From assembly GCA_032622095.1 (NCBI GenBank), contig CP136066.1:102571319-102635318 (forward strand): a stretch of DNA of 64,000 nucleotides. The letters run 5' to 3'. Positions 35,345-46,749 of the stretch are shown piece by piece. The DNA is from Siphonodentalium dalli (lineage: Eukaryota; Mollusca; Scaphopoda; Gadilida; Siphonodentaliidae). The translations under genes and the position numbers were made by a program. Within the stretch, counting starts at the first letter, position 1; each line of letters begins with the position of its first letter. Below the pieces are notes generated by a model, which was not told the DNA's origin, ran no database searches, and worked only from the letters and a program-made list of their open reading frames with translations.

Positions 35345-35973
35345 AACAAGGAGTTAATTTCACCGGGAATTCAAATCACCCCACTGCACGTAGAAACCCC
35401 AGAATACGGCGATAAAAACATGTCCGGATACACGAATCAAGTTATACCCACTGTGTGTGGATCACAAACTCGGCCACTCTTATCAGGACTCACTGGACGG
35501 CTTATACATGGTGGCATAATGCACCATACCAACTGAGTTGAATTATCAATAATAAGCCAGATCACTGGGTCGCGGCCATATTGGATTCATCCAGCTCCGT
35601 TCCGTGGTTTCAGATATTCTACCAGCCCCGGTTCCATAATTTTAGTGCTACTGGTAAAAGTTTTGGAGTAGAATCGCCATATATGGAGCTTTTGAATTAT
35701 TCATGAGTTCCATGTATGGAATGCTACTTCAAAACTTTGGCATGTAGCATTAAACAACGGAACCGGACCTGGTGGATCCAATATTGCCGCTAGTTAGTGA
35801 CAGGGCGTATATCATAACCTTATTATGGCAATGATACTTCCAAGAAGGAAAATGGAGGAGGGTATAATTGATTACACTTCTCCGTTTGGGCATATATCTC
35901 AGGAAATTAGTTTTATTGACAAACATTCAGCAACGTAGCCATATTAATTATTGGGGAGGGGAGTATACATTCG
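35345..35973. repeat. copy A (left part) of a direct duplication
   Basis: GAGTTAATTTCACCGGGAA, GATACACGAATCAAGTTATA and CACTGGACGGCTTATA align with 43580-43770. CATATATCTCAGGAAATTAG and TTGGGGAGGG align with 43870-44055. It continues after the transposon at 41167-41680. An open frame ending GGIMHHTN occurs in both copies (35312-35536; 43399-43761) but matches no known protein. Confidence 0.7.
35560..35812. mobile_element. foldback element, second copy
   Basis: Same palindrome as 18725-18970 (TATTGGATTCATCCAGCTCC at the left; GTGGATCCAATATTGCCG and GTTAGTGACAGGGCGTAT at the right). It is absent from copy B of the surrounding duplication, which shows it is an insertion. Confidence 0.7.
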
Positions 35974-36516
35974 AATGGTTAAAGGGGAACGAAACCCTGG
36001 AATAAATAGACTCTCATTATTGACATTACCCTCACCAATGTACGATTAGATATGCACAACTATGACAATTGACCGGTATAATACTGCGGCGAAAATAAAA
36101 GTATACAAAATTCGAATGTCGCGCGACATCATGGAGGATTCCATTTATATCGATCGATGACGTAGTAAGTCCACTTCCGGTTGATTCGAACTATAACTTT
36201 TAGTAGGTTTCAGAACGAAATATGTCGATAAAAGTTGAAAAATGAGACTTACACATGATCATATTAGTTTCTTTTATTTGTAACTAGCATAGCATATCGT
36301 AAACGAATTTGTTTTTGGATATATATTAATGACAATAAACGAAATTGAAATTCTCAACTATACATTTTCTCGACTCAAGATCGGACTCGGGCTACAAATT
36401 TTAGTGGTTGCCTTTACTTCCATCCATTCACTTCCGTCCGTGGGATTTTCTTATTGTTTCTGTCAATTTCTACGCATTGAATTATAGCAATTAAAGCCGC
36501 AATCTATTGATTTAAT

Positions 36517-36864
36517 ATGGCGAATAATGATGAAGAAATGGGTTCTGTCGGGTACAGTTTTGAACCTGAATTCACGGACGAGGATCTCGCCAATTTAGCG
36601 TCCAATTCACCTGTTGTTTCTTCGGTTGATTCCCGATTTCTTGATCGCTCGCTTGGAATTGACTGGTGTTTATGTCAGGAATGTGGTATTATGCCTAACG
36701 ATGAAGATTGTGTTTGTTGCCGAGAAGAGGAGTATTGTCAGAAGCTTATACCAGATGGTCAGTCATGTGTAACAGATAAATGCACATATATGCAAGTTGA
36801 AGAAGCTCTTGGATATTACATTGCCCCCAGATGCGGTTTGTCACTACACACCTCATTCAGATAA
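36517..36864 (+). CDS. P2X7 ballast-domain-like protein, N-terminal exon
   Basis: It starts at ATG 36517, 116 codons to TGA or TAA past a possible splice site. An acidic start (MANNDEEMGS, EPEFTDEDLANL) is followed by a Cys cluster, WCLCQECGIMPN then ECGIMPNDEDCVCCREEEYC. This resembles the Cys-rich C-terminal (ballast) domain of P2X7 receptors, where a WCxCxxC...CCRE pattern is typical and probably binds zinc. Standalone proteins of this kind are common in invertebrates. The pattern is lost after CTYMQV, about residue 93, suggesting a donor (CAA|GTTGAA) or decay there. It lies inside the 5.19-kb transposon and may be its second protein. Confidence 0.55.
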   Translation: MANNDEEMGSVGYSFEPEFTDEDLANLASNSPVVSSVDSRFLDRSLGIDWCLCQECGIMPNDEDCVCCREEEYCQKLIPDGQSCVTDKCTYMQVEEALGYYIAPRCGLSLHTSFR

Positions 36865-36985
36865 ACTGGCTCACTATCAGATACTTTCATAACTTTCTCT
36901 GTGACACAATCAACAATTTCAGTGGCAGGGAACTTTCGTTTCACAGCAAACTGCTTTATAGATTCTTTCACTCGAACTTTGAGCT
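36816..36985 (-). CDS. possible terminal exon on the opposite strand
   Basis: Read on the - strand, an acceptor GTTTCCAG precedes LKVRVKESIKQFAVKRKFPA, then TEIVDCVTEKVMKVSD, ending LGAM and TAA. The composition looks coding and the splice site is good, but no family is recognised. It could be the last exon of the THAP-containing gene. It overlaps the end of the P2X7-like frame by about 50 bp. Confidence 0.3.
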
Positions 36986-37597
36986 GGAAACATAAAATAT
37001 TATATGACACAGACACATGTATGGGCCATAAATTTATTTGCAATCAATGCTTATTGTTATGATGGACGTCCACCAAAACATTATGTGATACAAGATTCTG
37101 TGGGGTGGGTATATCTGATTGGAATATTGCCCTAATATCTGCTATTTTCAACACATTGCACAATTGTCTATGGGTTAAACCAAAGGATAAGTGGAAATAT
37201 ATCCCAGCCCAGAGGTATAAAATTGAGAGATGGCTATATATTAGGGACAAGTTGACAGTAAACACGTTGAAGTTAAATTTACACCCCAAAATGAAAATTA
37301 GACTTTTATGCTCCCTTTATTATAGCTGGTACCTAACATGTTATATCATTCACCCAGAGAAATTAGCGATATTCAGGGTCAGGGATAGGATCTGAGCATG
37401 TGTAACAGTCAGTATGAAGTGGTGGGTGTTAGTCAATAGGAGCCAAGTATTTTTTTAAAGGTAGCTTGAAAAGTTTTTCCCTATTTTCTATTTTTGTGCT
37501 TACTGTCTCATTAGATCTGGGGACAATAGGTGCCAAGTAAAATATTTTTAAAACTAATGTACTAGTATTAGATGGCATATGTACGCCAAGTTTATAT

Positions 37598-37760
37598 AGT
37601 ACCCCCCCCCCCCCCCACCTTGGGGAATTCCAACTGCACCCCCTCCCCGAATCATACTAAAGACAAGGTTTTGCATAATTCCCTTTGCACACCCCCCCCC
37701 CCCCCCCCATTGAATCAATCCAAAACTGCATAATTCCATTTGCACCTCCCCCCACCCGAA
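37598..37760. repeat. poly-C tracts, repeat related to 14960-15062
   Basis: Three C-runs separated by ATTCCAACTGCACCCCC- and CATAATTCCATTTGCACC-type segments, the complement of the arrangement near 14960. One dispersed repeat family is likely. Confidence 0.6.
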
Positions 37761-37892
37761 CAAAGGTTTGGCGTAATTTCATTTCCCCTTCCACCTAAAT
37801 GTTCAGGCCTAATAGCCTATTCATAAACCATTGTTCTATCCACACCCTATGATAATATTCAGATATTTGAACCTGAAAATTGCATAAGTTTC

Positions 37893-38225
37893 TTTAATAT
37901 GTACGCACTTGTGGCGTAGGTGAAAGCTTATTCGTTGGAGGGGTTGGGGTAGAAGAGCCCATTTATTGTTAGGGGTGGGTGGAATCCCAGTGTACCTAAT
38001 CCTCAAAATAAGGATGGGAACACAGAGAGCCCGCTTTCACCCCGTTTCTTTAATATGTATGCAGTTGTGATGCAGGCGTAGGTGAAAGCTTATTCGTTGG
38101 AGGGGGTAGGGTAGAAGAGCCCATTTATTGTTAGGGGTTCCCAGAGAGCCCGCTTTCACCCCGTTTCTTTAATATGTACACCATTGTGGCATAGGCGTAG
38201 GTGAAAGCTTATTCATTGGAGGGGA
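37893..38225. repeat. tandem repeat of about 120-150 bp, three copies
   Basis: Each copy has TTTCTTTAATATGTA, GTGAAAGCTTATTC.TTGGA and AGAGCCCATTTATTGTTAGG (missing in the third). AGAGCCCGCTTTCACCCCGT joins successive copies. Confidence 0.75.
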
Positions 38226-38908
38226 GGGGGCTGATAGTGGTTGACAACTCCATGCAACCATGGGGTAAATTTCAAAATTTGTGGTTACTCAATGTCACAA
38301 CATGCGCATGTTAACCGCTAGCCTTAGTTACTGTGATATATATTATATACTGATATATTATCAGCCAGTCGACACACAGTATTGCAACTTGGATACCAGC
38401 ACAAAGGGTGCTATTATTATTATTTTTTTTTTTTTTTATTAAATTTGTAAGTCGATGTTCCGGAATACATTTATACTTTTAACTCAAGTGATGAATCTGA
38501 TTTTCTCCATAATTCAAAAATTTTATGTCACATGTGAGCTCCACCCTCACCCTAATTTTGTTTTTTATTATTAAATCATTTAATATAAATATAATAGATG
38601 TAAACTACTCTGGACATTAATGAAAACAAAATTATGTTTGTTATAAGTATCCAAATTGGCAAATACAAAAATTGGCCTAAGTTATTGTTAGATGTAGTGA
38701 AATTGGTCATTAGAAAGAAATATTAGTCCCAGTACCGCTTTAAGCAAATTACAGTATAAACCACTGTCTATTGCTACTCTCAGGTGCCTAATAATAGTGT
38801 CAGCATGATTATTAATTTTGGAGAAAATTCCCAATGATCACTATTATTTGGCATTGAGACTAAATCCCCAACCACCACTATTATTATGCCATCACGATTA
38901 TTAGTCAC

Positions 38909-39016
38909 CTGAGACTGAGTACTTTTTATTTCTGATGGCCAAGGAGAACACCAGAAGGACACAGGTGTGTTACTGTTAGATCTGTTACCAGTGCTGTCAC
39001 TAGTGTCAGCTGACAA
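38909..39016 (-). CDS. possible Ser/Thr-rich exon within the transposon
   Basis: On the - strand the frame reads SADTSDSTGNRSNSNTPVSF and ends at a donor CTCAG|GTGACT at 38909/38908. A good acceptor-like AATATTGTCAG lies about 10 bp upstream. A Ser-rich linker would fit between a THAP domain and a catalytic domain. Weak evidence. Confidence 0.25.
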
Positions 39017-39325
39017 TATTTCTGATGTATTTATATTATAATTTTTCTGAGAAAAATAGATTTACCCCCCCCCCCCCCGGGTTTATTTCTGTAAGGAATA
39101 TATCGGTTATTTCTGTAACAGTATAACAGTCAGTATGATTCTGTTTTATAGTGTAAATCTATTCAAATTAAATCACTTAATCTTAATGTAATTCATCCAC
39201 TCAACTTAGAACTTATAGAAGTTAGAACCTTCCGGAAAAAAAAATAAAAAAAAAAACTTCTTCAAATTGAAGTGTCACTGTCACAAATAGAACCAGGAGT
39301 ATATTAAAATTTAAACACAAGTTAT

Positions 39326-40166
39326 TATGGGAGGCCCTTTTCACATTTATTATTTATTTGCGCTTAAGCATAAATCATTTGCCTTAAGTGCAAATCATTT
39401 GCGCTTAAGCGCAAATCATTTACGCTTAAGCGCAAATATGTGTCTATCAATTTATTTGAGCTTAACTTAAGCGCAAATCATTTGCACTTAAGCGCAAATA
39501 CATAACACTCCCTTACATCCCTCTAATGTGAATGATTGAGTCCATCTCATATTATATTATCATGGGCCCATAACAGTAGCCCCATACAGACTGGAAAGTT
39601 GAAGAAAAAAATCCATATGCATATCAGCATCTCTGTCCCTGCCATATCCCAAGAATTGGTGCCTCACTCCCAGACCTCAAGTATATTTTATTAAAGGGAC
39701 ATCTCCTGCACAGATATATACCATTTCCATGGCCATAAATAGGGAATTAGGGGTTACCAGGTACTGGAGTTTGCTTCCCTCATATGGTGTACTTATTGAC
39801 TTGAAATAGGGGAAAAAACCCTATTTTCATAATATCAGCATCCCTGTCCCCAAGAGATCCCAGAGATATAGTATATATTTTGTAAAAGAGACATATCCTT
39901 CACAGATCTATTCCATTTCCATGGTCATAAAAAATCTTGGGGTTACTGAGGGATTGTTTCCATCATATGGTGGGGCTATATAAACTTTAGTGATGTGTTT
40001 AGCCTAGGCTTGTGCCATTTGAAATTAATTCAAGGGGGAATCAATACATATTAATTTTTATTTGCGCTTAGCCTTAAGTGCAAATGATTTGCGCTTAAGC
40101 GCAAATGATATAAGTTATTTGCACTTAAGTGTAAATAAATAATAAATGTGAAAAGGGCCTTCCATA
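39326..40166. mobile_element. 841-bp TATGGGAGGCCC element, intact, 6-bp TSD
   Basis: The ends TATGGGAGGCCCTTTTCACA and its near complement (AGGGCCTTCCATA) are flanked by AGTTAT at 39320-39325 and 40167-40172. Next to each end is an array of self-complementary TTTGCGCTTAAGCGCAAA words (39355-39500; 40065-40140). No coding capacity. It is nested in the THAP/P2X7 transposon, so it is younger than it. Confidence 0.75.
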
Positions 40167-40426
40167 AGTTATAGCCTAAGTAAGATGACTTTCATTTATT
40201 TGTTAATTATAACTCTCAATTTAATTTTTCATCATTTTAATTTTTATATTCTCAATTTTAATTTTTTATTTTAATAATTTTTATTTTTCATCATTTTTTT
40301 TTATCAATAATTCTCACCCTGGCATCTTTCAACTTTGTTAACAATACACTTGTATTGCGCTTCTTAGACTTAGGTGGCTGACTTATACTAGTATTACCAC
40401 TACTAGTACTACCAGTACCAGTACCA

Positions 40427-40774
40427 CTACCAGTACATCATACTACATGTACCGGTACCACTGAATTTGAAAACAGCAGCATCGATGATTGTCGGCACCG
40501 CACCGGGCTTCAAACGCTTTCTCTGTTTGCCGAAACCAAGACTCTGTGCGACCGGATTAATGTCAAAACATTCAGATTCGAAATGGTCTTGACATACCAC
40601 ATACTTCGGGCTCCAACAGAATGTTTTGAAATTTAATTTTGCATTTTTCAAATTGTCTATCCAAAGTTTACATAATTTTTTATTTTCCGCGGTTTGTTCA
40701 GGATTTGGAAATCGAAACAAACTCTTTGACTGGCCGCATTTCGTAACACAATTAATCGCCTGACATTCAGGCAT
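40427..40774 (-). CDS. THAP-domain protein, first exon (transposase-like)
   Basis: It begins MPECQAINCVTKC at ATG 40774. The C2CH zinc module of THAP is seen: Cys pair near residues 4-9, SLFRFP, a Trp in KLWIDNL, VCQDHFESECF (Cys-x3-His type close), and the terminal LKPGAVPTI (AVPTIF in canonical members) near residue 93. THAP is a sequence-specific DNA-binding fold used by P, Kolobok and related transposases and by host factors. The frame runs about 18 residues past the domain to a stop after a GTACCGGTAC tract, so a donor near 40450 is likely. The position next to the right TIR suits a transposase start. Confidence 0.85.
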   Translation of the reverse strand: MPECQAINCVTKCGQSKSLFRFPNPEQTAENKKLCKLWIDNLKNAKLNFKTFCWSPKYVVCQDHFESECFDINPVAQSLGFGKQRKRLKPGAVPTIIDAAVFKFSGTGTCSMMYW

Positions 40775-41166
40775 GCTTATAAATGTAAAACTTTATTTAT
40801 ACTACAGAGAAACAAATCATAGCTCGACCGATGAAAGCAGACGAAAACAGAACTGGATTTAACCGGAAATTGACATAGTCTGCTTCACTCTTCTTTGCGT
40901 TCCGAAAATCGTTTCTTGACACACCTCTAATAAAATCTGCGTATTTACCGGAAGTGGACTTACTACGTCACGATCTTGCAGGGGAGATAATTCTGTCGCC
41001 CAAATGGCGGCCTCCGTTGATAGTTCACAATATACCGATTTCGAAACTTCTAAATGTCAGTACGTCGATATGCGGATGATTTGAGTTCTGTAACTTGTAA
41101 CATCATTTCAATATAAAATATCATTTTCACAAATGCCGAATTGGCCGTGGGTTGCCTTCCCCTTTA

Positions 41167-41680
41167 AATGGTATATTCACCATTAATTTTATAGTAATGT
41201 TCAGATACTATATTATAAGATGACTATGCGGATTTCCATTAATTAATTTGGATGCCTGCTCGTTAAGCTTATCAGCTGAACATCTTTGCAAATGAAAGAA
41301 TAGGAATTAAAAAAATCTACCCGTCGGTGATTAGTATCCAGTTACTAAAGTTTCAAGTGAACTTCAGGCGATATGTCATCATAAATAAACATTTCTGAAA
41401 ATACTGTCCATGGTTTATTGTGAACTAAGAACTCAACCATCAACAGGGTGGATCAAGGGAATCCCTACAAATGATACATTATGTAAATATTCTTGACCAA
41501 TACTGATTTATTTCGTTAAGGTGTTGTATACTTGATGTGTTGGCTCACTTCGTTGCATGGGTCAGAATCATGTTAGAATGTTTTACAGTGAGATTATATG
41601 AGGTGTGACATTGCTTTTATGGAAAGTTGGAAACAGAAAATACCGAACAAGTGTACGGACCATTTTCTGAAAAATATTTA
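41167..41680. repeat. copy A (right part) of the direct duplication
   Basis: It resumes the host duplication after the transposon: TATAAGATGACT.T.CGGAT, CCTGCTCGTTAAGCTTA, GTTGTATACTTGATGTGTTG and AATCATGTTAGAATGTTTT align with 44075-44690. From 41681 to 42125 nothing is recognised. Confidence 0.7.
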
Positions 41681-42125
41681 AAATTTCACTGTTTTCCGGT
41701 ACCAAGGACTTCTGTAAACTAGATATTTTGCATTCAAACGTGCAGTTCATATATCCATATCAACTACCGATAAATAATTTTCATATTTGGGTATGTTCAT
41801 GGCATGTCAGCCTATTGATCAGATTAAATTTGGGCTGAGATGAGTTATGGGTCATGGGTCCATAACCAAGTTATAGCTGACCACCATATCTCTTAACAAT
41901 GTGTCATAATTCCAGTTGATGGCTCTCTGCGTTATGGTGGACCACACTGCATATCAACATTTGTTTTCGTTTGGGCCTGGAATAGTTTTGACTGCTTTAT
42001 TCTTCATCATTATATGATGATATATTATGCAATTAAAAACCAAAGTCAACATTACGATACAAATGAAGTCTCCTAGCCAAGAGCCAAGACAATAAACTAT
42101 TTGGTGATTGGAGTGCTGTGTGGAA

Positions 42126-42584
42126 TTAAAGGTACTCAATCCGATTAAGCACCCCTAAATTACTATTTCTTTGGCTTCAGGGGTAAAAATTATTTGAGTC
42201 GGGTCGAGGAACCCATCCATCAAAGCTCAGAGTTATTAGATATTGATTTTTGAAGTTTGTAATTTTCTCGAGATGTGTACTAATAATTGCCCCTACGTTT
42301 GTAATTTTCTCGAGATGTGTACTAATAATTTTCCCAGAAACACTTATTCAAACAGACGAAGATGGATAACTCTAAAATCAAGTGTATTAATAACGCAATT
42401 TTGACTGAGACCATCCTTTTGACGGCGTGTTTCTGGGCCAGAAACAATAGAAATAACAAAACTTCAAAAATTGATATCTGATCACCCTGAGCGTTGATAT
42501 CCTCGACTCGAATTAATTATTTTTTTATCACCGAAGCCAAATAAATAGTAATTTATGAGGGCTGATCGGATTGAGTACCTTTAA
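42126..42584. mobile_element. 459-bp TTAA/AGGTACTC foldback MITE
   Basis: TTAA at 42126-42129 and 42581-42584; the ends AGGTACTCAATCCGATTA and CGGATTGAGTACCT are mirrored, as are about 170 bp inside (TTCTTTGGCTTC, TCGAGGA). A 34-bp direct repeat (GTAATTTTCTCGAGATGTGT) lies near 42268 and 42302. Confidence 0.75.
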
Positions 42585-42589
42585 TTATT

Positions 42590-43575
42590 CTAGCAGTTCT
42601 TGGTACCGAATGAAACACGGAAGAAAATAATGTATTCAAACTCTTAAATGTAATCATCGTTTGCTTAGATTCTATATACAATATGAAGATGATATGTGAA
42701 ATTCAAGATTTTTCGTCAGATAGATCCAGAGAAATTCTTTGTTGAAAACCTTTTGCCATTGTTGGCTGGATTTATGCGTGCGCCTCCCGCTTAAAGGGGT
42801 ACTGTACGCCATTTTCAATAAATTCCCGGTGATAACAACAATCTAATATCGATAATATGTAGAAAACTAAATAATTTAAGTCGAAGATGTATTCTGTAAA
42901 CGTTCAGGTTAATAGGTTTTCTTAAAATCGAAGTTAATAATTTTATATAAATTTAATTTATGGCTGAAGCCATACATTAATTTACGAATTTCGGTATACA
43001 AGACGTAATCAAAAATAATTCACGGATAGTGGATTTGGGGAACGCGTGGTACACATGTTCGTGCAAAAAGTTATGTTGATACAGGGCGTAAACTCAAGCC
43101 ACTCACTGACTAGTGATTATACAATGACTTAAATGAGTATATGGGACTACTATGCATATAATATACAATTTATTTGAAAACTGTCCAAAATTACTCGACA
43201 ACGACAAATGGTATTTTCGCATTCCGCGTTTTGCAAGCACCTGCATGTCCTGAGCAGCCGTGATTAAAATATTTTTATTATATAATTATGTTCATGAATG
43301 TTTCATTCAGAAGTTAGATTGTCCTGCAATCTCTCGCGCAAACACCGCAAAATTACAACTTTAGAAGAATAACGGTACATGTTCTTGACAACATCAGTTT
43401 GCCCTACCAGCACCATAGCAATTCAACAGGAGCCACAAACAGTACCACTTATAAAACCAGGGTTGTTTATATGTGTCCTATGTTGCATAGAGGGAATGCT
43501 TTGGTTCTATGGAGTTTATCGTCGTTTGAGTTGCTATATATAGGACATCACAATTTATCGGAAAAGAAAAGACTG
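42590..43575. other. no gene recognised
   Basis: AT-rich. Nothing on either strand has a recognisable domain or paired splice sites. Confidence 0.4.
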
Positions 43576-43579
43576 CACA

Positions 43580-44690
43580 TGGAGTTAATTTCACCGGGAA
43601 ATCACTCCGCTGCACGTAGAAATCACGGAATGCAACGGGAAAACATGTCCAGATACACGAATCAAGTTATATCCTCCGTGTGTGGATCACAAACCCGGCC
43701 ACGCTTCTCAGTAATCACTGGACGGCTTATATATGGTGGCATAATGCACCATACCAATTGAGTCACGGGGAACCATTGACACTACTGATTGTAGTGTTGA
43801 ATTGTCGACAATAGGATGACCTTATTATAGTAATTATACTTCAACTTTTCGAAGAATTAATTGACCTTGTCATATATCTCAGGAAATTAGTTTTATTAAA
43901 GGTACTCAATCCGATCAGACATTCCCCATACCATCAAGATACAACAACAACAAGCCAAAGAAATAGTAATTTATGAGCATATATGATCGGATCGAGTACC
44001 TTTAACAAACATACAGAAAACATGGCCATATTATATGGTTGTTGGGGAGGGGTATATATTAGAATGGTCTATCTACATCTGTAGCGATGTTTAGATGAAA
44101 TTATAAGATGACTCTACGGATTCCCATTCATTAATTTGGAGGCCTGCTCGTTAAGCTTAATTAGCTGAACATCATTACAAATGAAAGAATGGGAATTAAA
44201 AAAAAAAACTACCCGTCGACGAGTAATATCCAGTTACTAAAGATTCAAGTGAACTTCAGGCGATACGTCATCATAAATAAACATTTATAAAATTACTGTC
44301 CATGGTTTATTGCGAACTAAGAATTCAACCAACAGAGTGGATCAATGGAATCCCTACAAATTTGGGAGAAAAGTTTCAAATTAAAGTGGACTGCTGTATG
44401 TGTACAAACATTAAACAGCGCATAAACTATATATACCAACTTCTGCAACCTTCAACCAAATTTATGTTTGCGCTCACGCTGAGAGAAAGTGATTTAATCT
44501 TTTTAAAATATGTAAAATTTCTTAACCAATACTGATGTATAGGGTGTTGTATACTTGATGTGTTGGCTCACTTCATTGCGTGGGTCATAATCATGTTAGA
44601 ATGTTTTTGAAGTGAGATTATATGAGTTGTGGCATTGCTTTAACAGAAAATAATGAACAAGTGTACAGTCCATTAAAAAAAAAATGCAGA
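43580..44690. repeat. copy B of the direct duplication
   Basis: It aligns with 35345-35973 plus 41167-41680 and lacks both the foldback element and the 5.19-kb transposon. It carries its own small MITE at 43896-44005. It serves as the pre-integration site for all three. Confidence 0.75.
43896..44005. mobile_element. 110-bp TTAA/AGGTACTC MITE
   Basis: TTAA at 43896-43899 and 44002-44005; ends AGGTACTCAATCCGATCAGA and CGGATCGAGTACCT. Copy A has the single site TTTTATTGACAAAC at about 35913, confirming an insertion at a TTAA-like site. Confidence 0.8.
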
Positions 44691-44699
44691 ACAACATAA

Positions 44700-45940
44700 A
44701 TTCACAAAAACCTGAGCGACTGTCAAACAGCAGACATAATTCATTTGGTAGTTCAATCATTGTGAGATTATTTGATGTACGACATTGCATTCTAGGCTAC
44801 AGACAATACTAATCTACTGTATAAACCAGTCGATTTTCAAACAAAATGTTCAGTACAATATCAATAAAACAACACCCGAGTGACTGTCAAACAGTGTAAA
44901 TCCTTGATTTCAAAGAATTCAGATAGAACCCAGACTGACCAGTAGATTACTGAATTGGAAGTTCTACCGCTTGGATAGTTCTAAAATAACATTCACCCTC
45001 ACCGTTGATGGGGTGGTAACTTGGTTGACACCGTAAGTTCATGTACATACATCAGTGACGTCAAACAAATGCAGTTTATTGTCCACTCTGGAACTGAATG
45101 AACAGAATGTGCCATTCGTTTTGTTCCCACCTTTATTCTACACCATGCATATTCTGCCTGACTAGTGTTTCACACAACTCCGTCAATGGCAATATTTACG
45201 TCAACCGCTCGTGTATATAATGTTTTGTCACAATGATATTCTTCAAGTTTGAACTTTCAAAGTTTATATATTTACATACACCTGATATCTCTTCCGATTT
45301 CCCCATAGCGTTACGGTAGACACGCCCCCTTATTCAATGCGTTCATAAACATATGAACGTAACGTGACGTCACTTCCAATGTCGTTCATAGGTTTATGAA
45401 CACATTGGTCCCGGAAATCACCGGGGATTGTCGGACATTGCCGACTGCTTGAGTATCTATATAGTACGTCCGGATTTGGCAAGAAATTTATTTTAGTCTA
45501 TAATCAGTGTTGTTGCCCGGTGTTACTGAATGTTGATGTTCAAAAATCCTGCTAGTTAAAAACGTTTTATCATTTTACTTACCACTACAAATATTAACCC
45601 GAACCTCACGAATATATCATTATGGTAGAACGGCGTGTTGTCGATTTCTTATCCACAGCCGAAACTTAATTGTTAGTTTCAGTTACGCTATCATTCTTGA
45701 AATCAACACGTCTACATTAGTTACTAGCTAAACAGGACAGTTTGTCATATTTGTATACTGAACTGTGAAATTGCGTTTTTTTCCGTTCTTCAAGAACGGA
45801 TTCTCAAAATGTTTGGTTTTCCAAAAAACGAGGATTCGCACTTTCTGAACTGAACTCCATGTGTTCATTTAAATAGATGAATAAATAATGAGAAAGACAG
45901 ACAATCCTAGTTCATAATGAATTTAAGTATATAAATATAA
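44700..45940. other. no gene recognised; one small palindrome
   Basis: At about 45346-45410, CGTTCATAAAC.TATGAACG and TCGTTCATAGGTTTATGAAC form an inverted pair around ACGTGACGTCAC. The rest is AT-rich. Confidence 0.45.
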
Positions 45941-45942
45941 AT

Positions 45943-46088
45943 AATAAACGGCGGATTCAACGTGGTCATGTGTTTTGACCGCGTTAAAAAATAAGCAAAC
46001 TCCGCATGAACCCCTTCGGGGTTCACGCAGTTTGCTGATTTTTTCTGGCGGTCAAAATCCCATGACCACATTGAAACCGCCGTTTATT
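45943..46088. mobile_element. 146-bp perfect-type hairpin MITE
   Basis: AATAAACGGCGGATTCAACG and TGGTCATG at the left are mirrored by CATGACCA and ACCGCCGTTTATT at the right. The centre is TGAACCCCTTCGGGGTTCA. A very strong predicted stem. Confidence 0.8.
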
Positions 46089-46745
46089 TCTTATGTACAT
46101 GGCCCATGAATTGATAGGTAATTTGAAGCTGCGTGTCCACTCTGAATAAAATCTTCAGAACAATGGACATAATGTACAATCAGAAACAAAACAATAGACT
46201 GGTCGACAATGCACTAAAGTTCTGCATTTCCATTTTCTTCTCAGTTATATGTATACACGATCTTCTGAACGGCCATTTAGCTGCTAGAAGATAACACCTC
46301 GTCCTTTGAGACTCGCACTTCGTGAACGACCCAACCATCCGTTCCGATGCAATGTCTGTCAAACTTTCTATAGTTTCTGTTTGTCCATGCATGGTTCAAT
46401 CGAGATCCCTACTCGCGAATAACAGCCCGAGCTCTGCTCATTCCGATTCAATGTCCGTCTAACGCTATGTAGTTTCTGTTTTACCACAATTCAATTATAA
46501 TCCACACTTAATGAGTGGCACAACCTGTCCTCCATTCCGTCTGACACATGCAGAGTCCGTATGTGGTTTCTGTATATGATTCAATCAAGGTTGTTCGGAC
46601 TTATTTCTGTCGTAATTCGTTTTCTGTAAGTGTCATTTCACCCAATATCATCTGCCACTGAGTGTGAGAATTTTATGCTACTATAGACTGTGTATACAAA
46701 CATCAGAGAAAACTGAGTACATGGAGTCGATTGTACAATATGCGA
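46089..46745. other. 3' flank of the lectin gene, nothing else seen
   Basis: Two diverged direct copies of a segment with CGATGCAATGTCTGTCAAAC / CGATTCAATGTCCGTCTAAC and AGTTTCTGTTT lie near 46344 and 46445. No coding evidence. Confidence 0.4.
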
Positions 46746-46749
46746 ATCC

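Larger units (their letters stand above)
35980..41166. mobile_element. 5.19-kb DNA transposon with THAP and P2X7-ballast-like ORFs
   Basis: The ends are TAAAGGGGAACG at the left and its near complement C.TTCCCCTTTA at the right. AATGGT directly flanks both (35974-35979 and 41167-41172), while copy B of the host duplication has one AATGGT at about 44063, the empty site. TTAA also occurs at both edges, so a TTAA reading is possible but fits the empty site less well. Subterminal GACGTAGTAAGTCCACTTCC at about 36161 is mirrored at about 40953. A THAP exon lies near the right end on the - strand, as expected for the first exon of a THAP transposase, and a P2X7-ballast-like ORF reads in from the left. 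No DDE catalytic core was recognised. Kolobok, P and ISL2EU-type elements also carry THAP domains; the class is unsettled. Confidence 0.65.

Noticed and set aside
35979-41167. TTAA as the target duplication of the THAP/P2X7 transposon
   Set aside because: TTAA is present at both edges, but the paralogous empty site carries one AATGGT and no TTAA, so AATGGT fits better. Not fully excluded.
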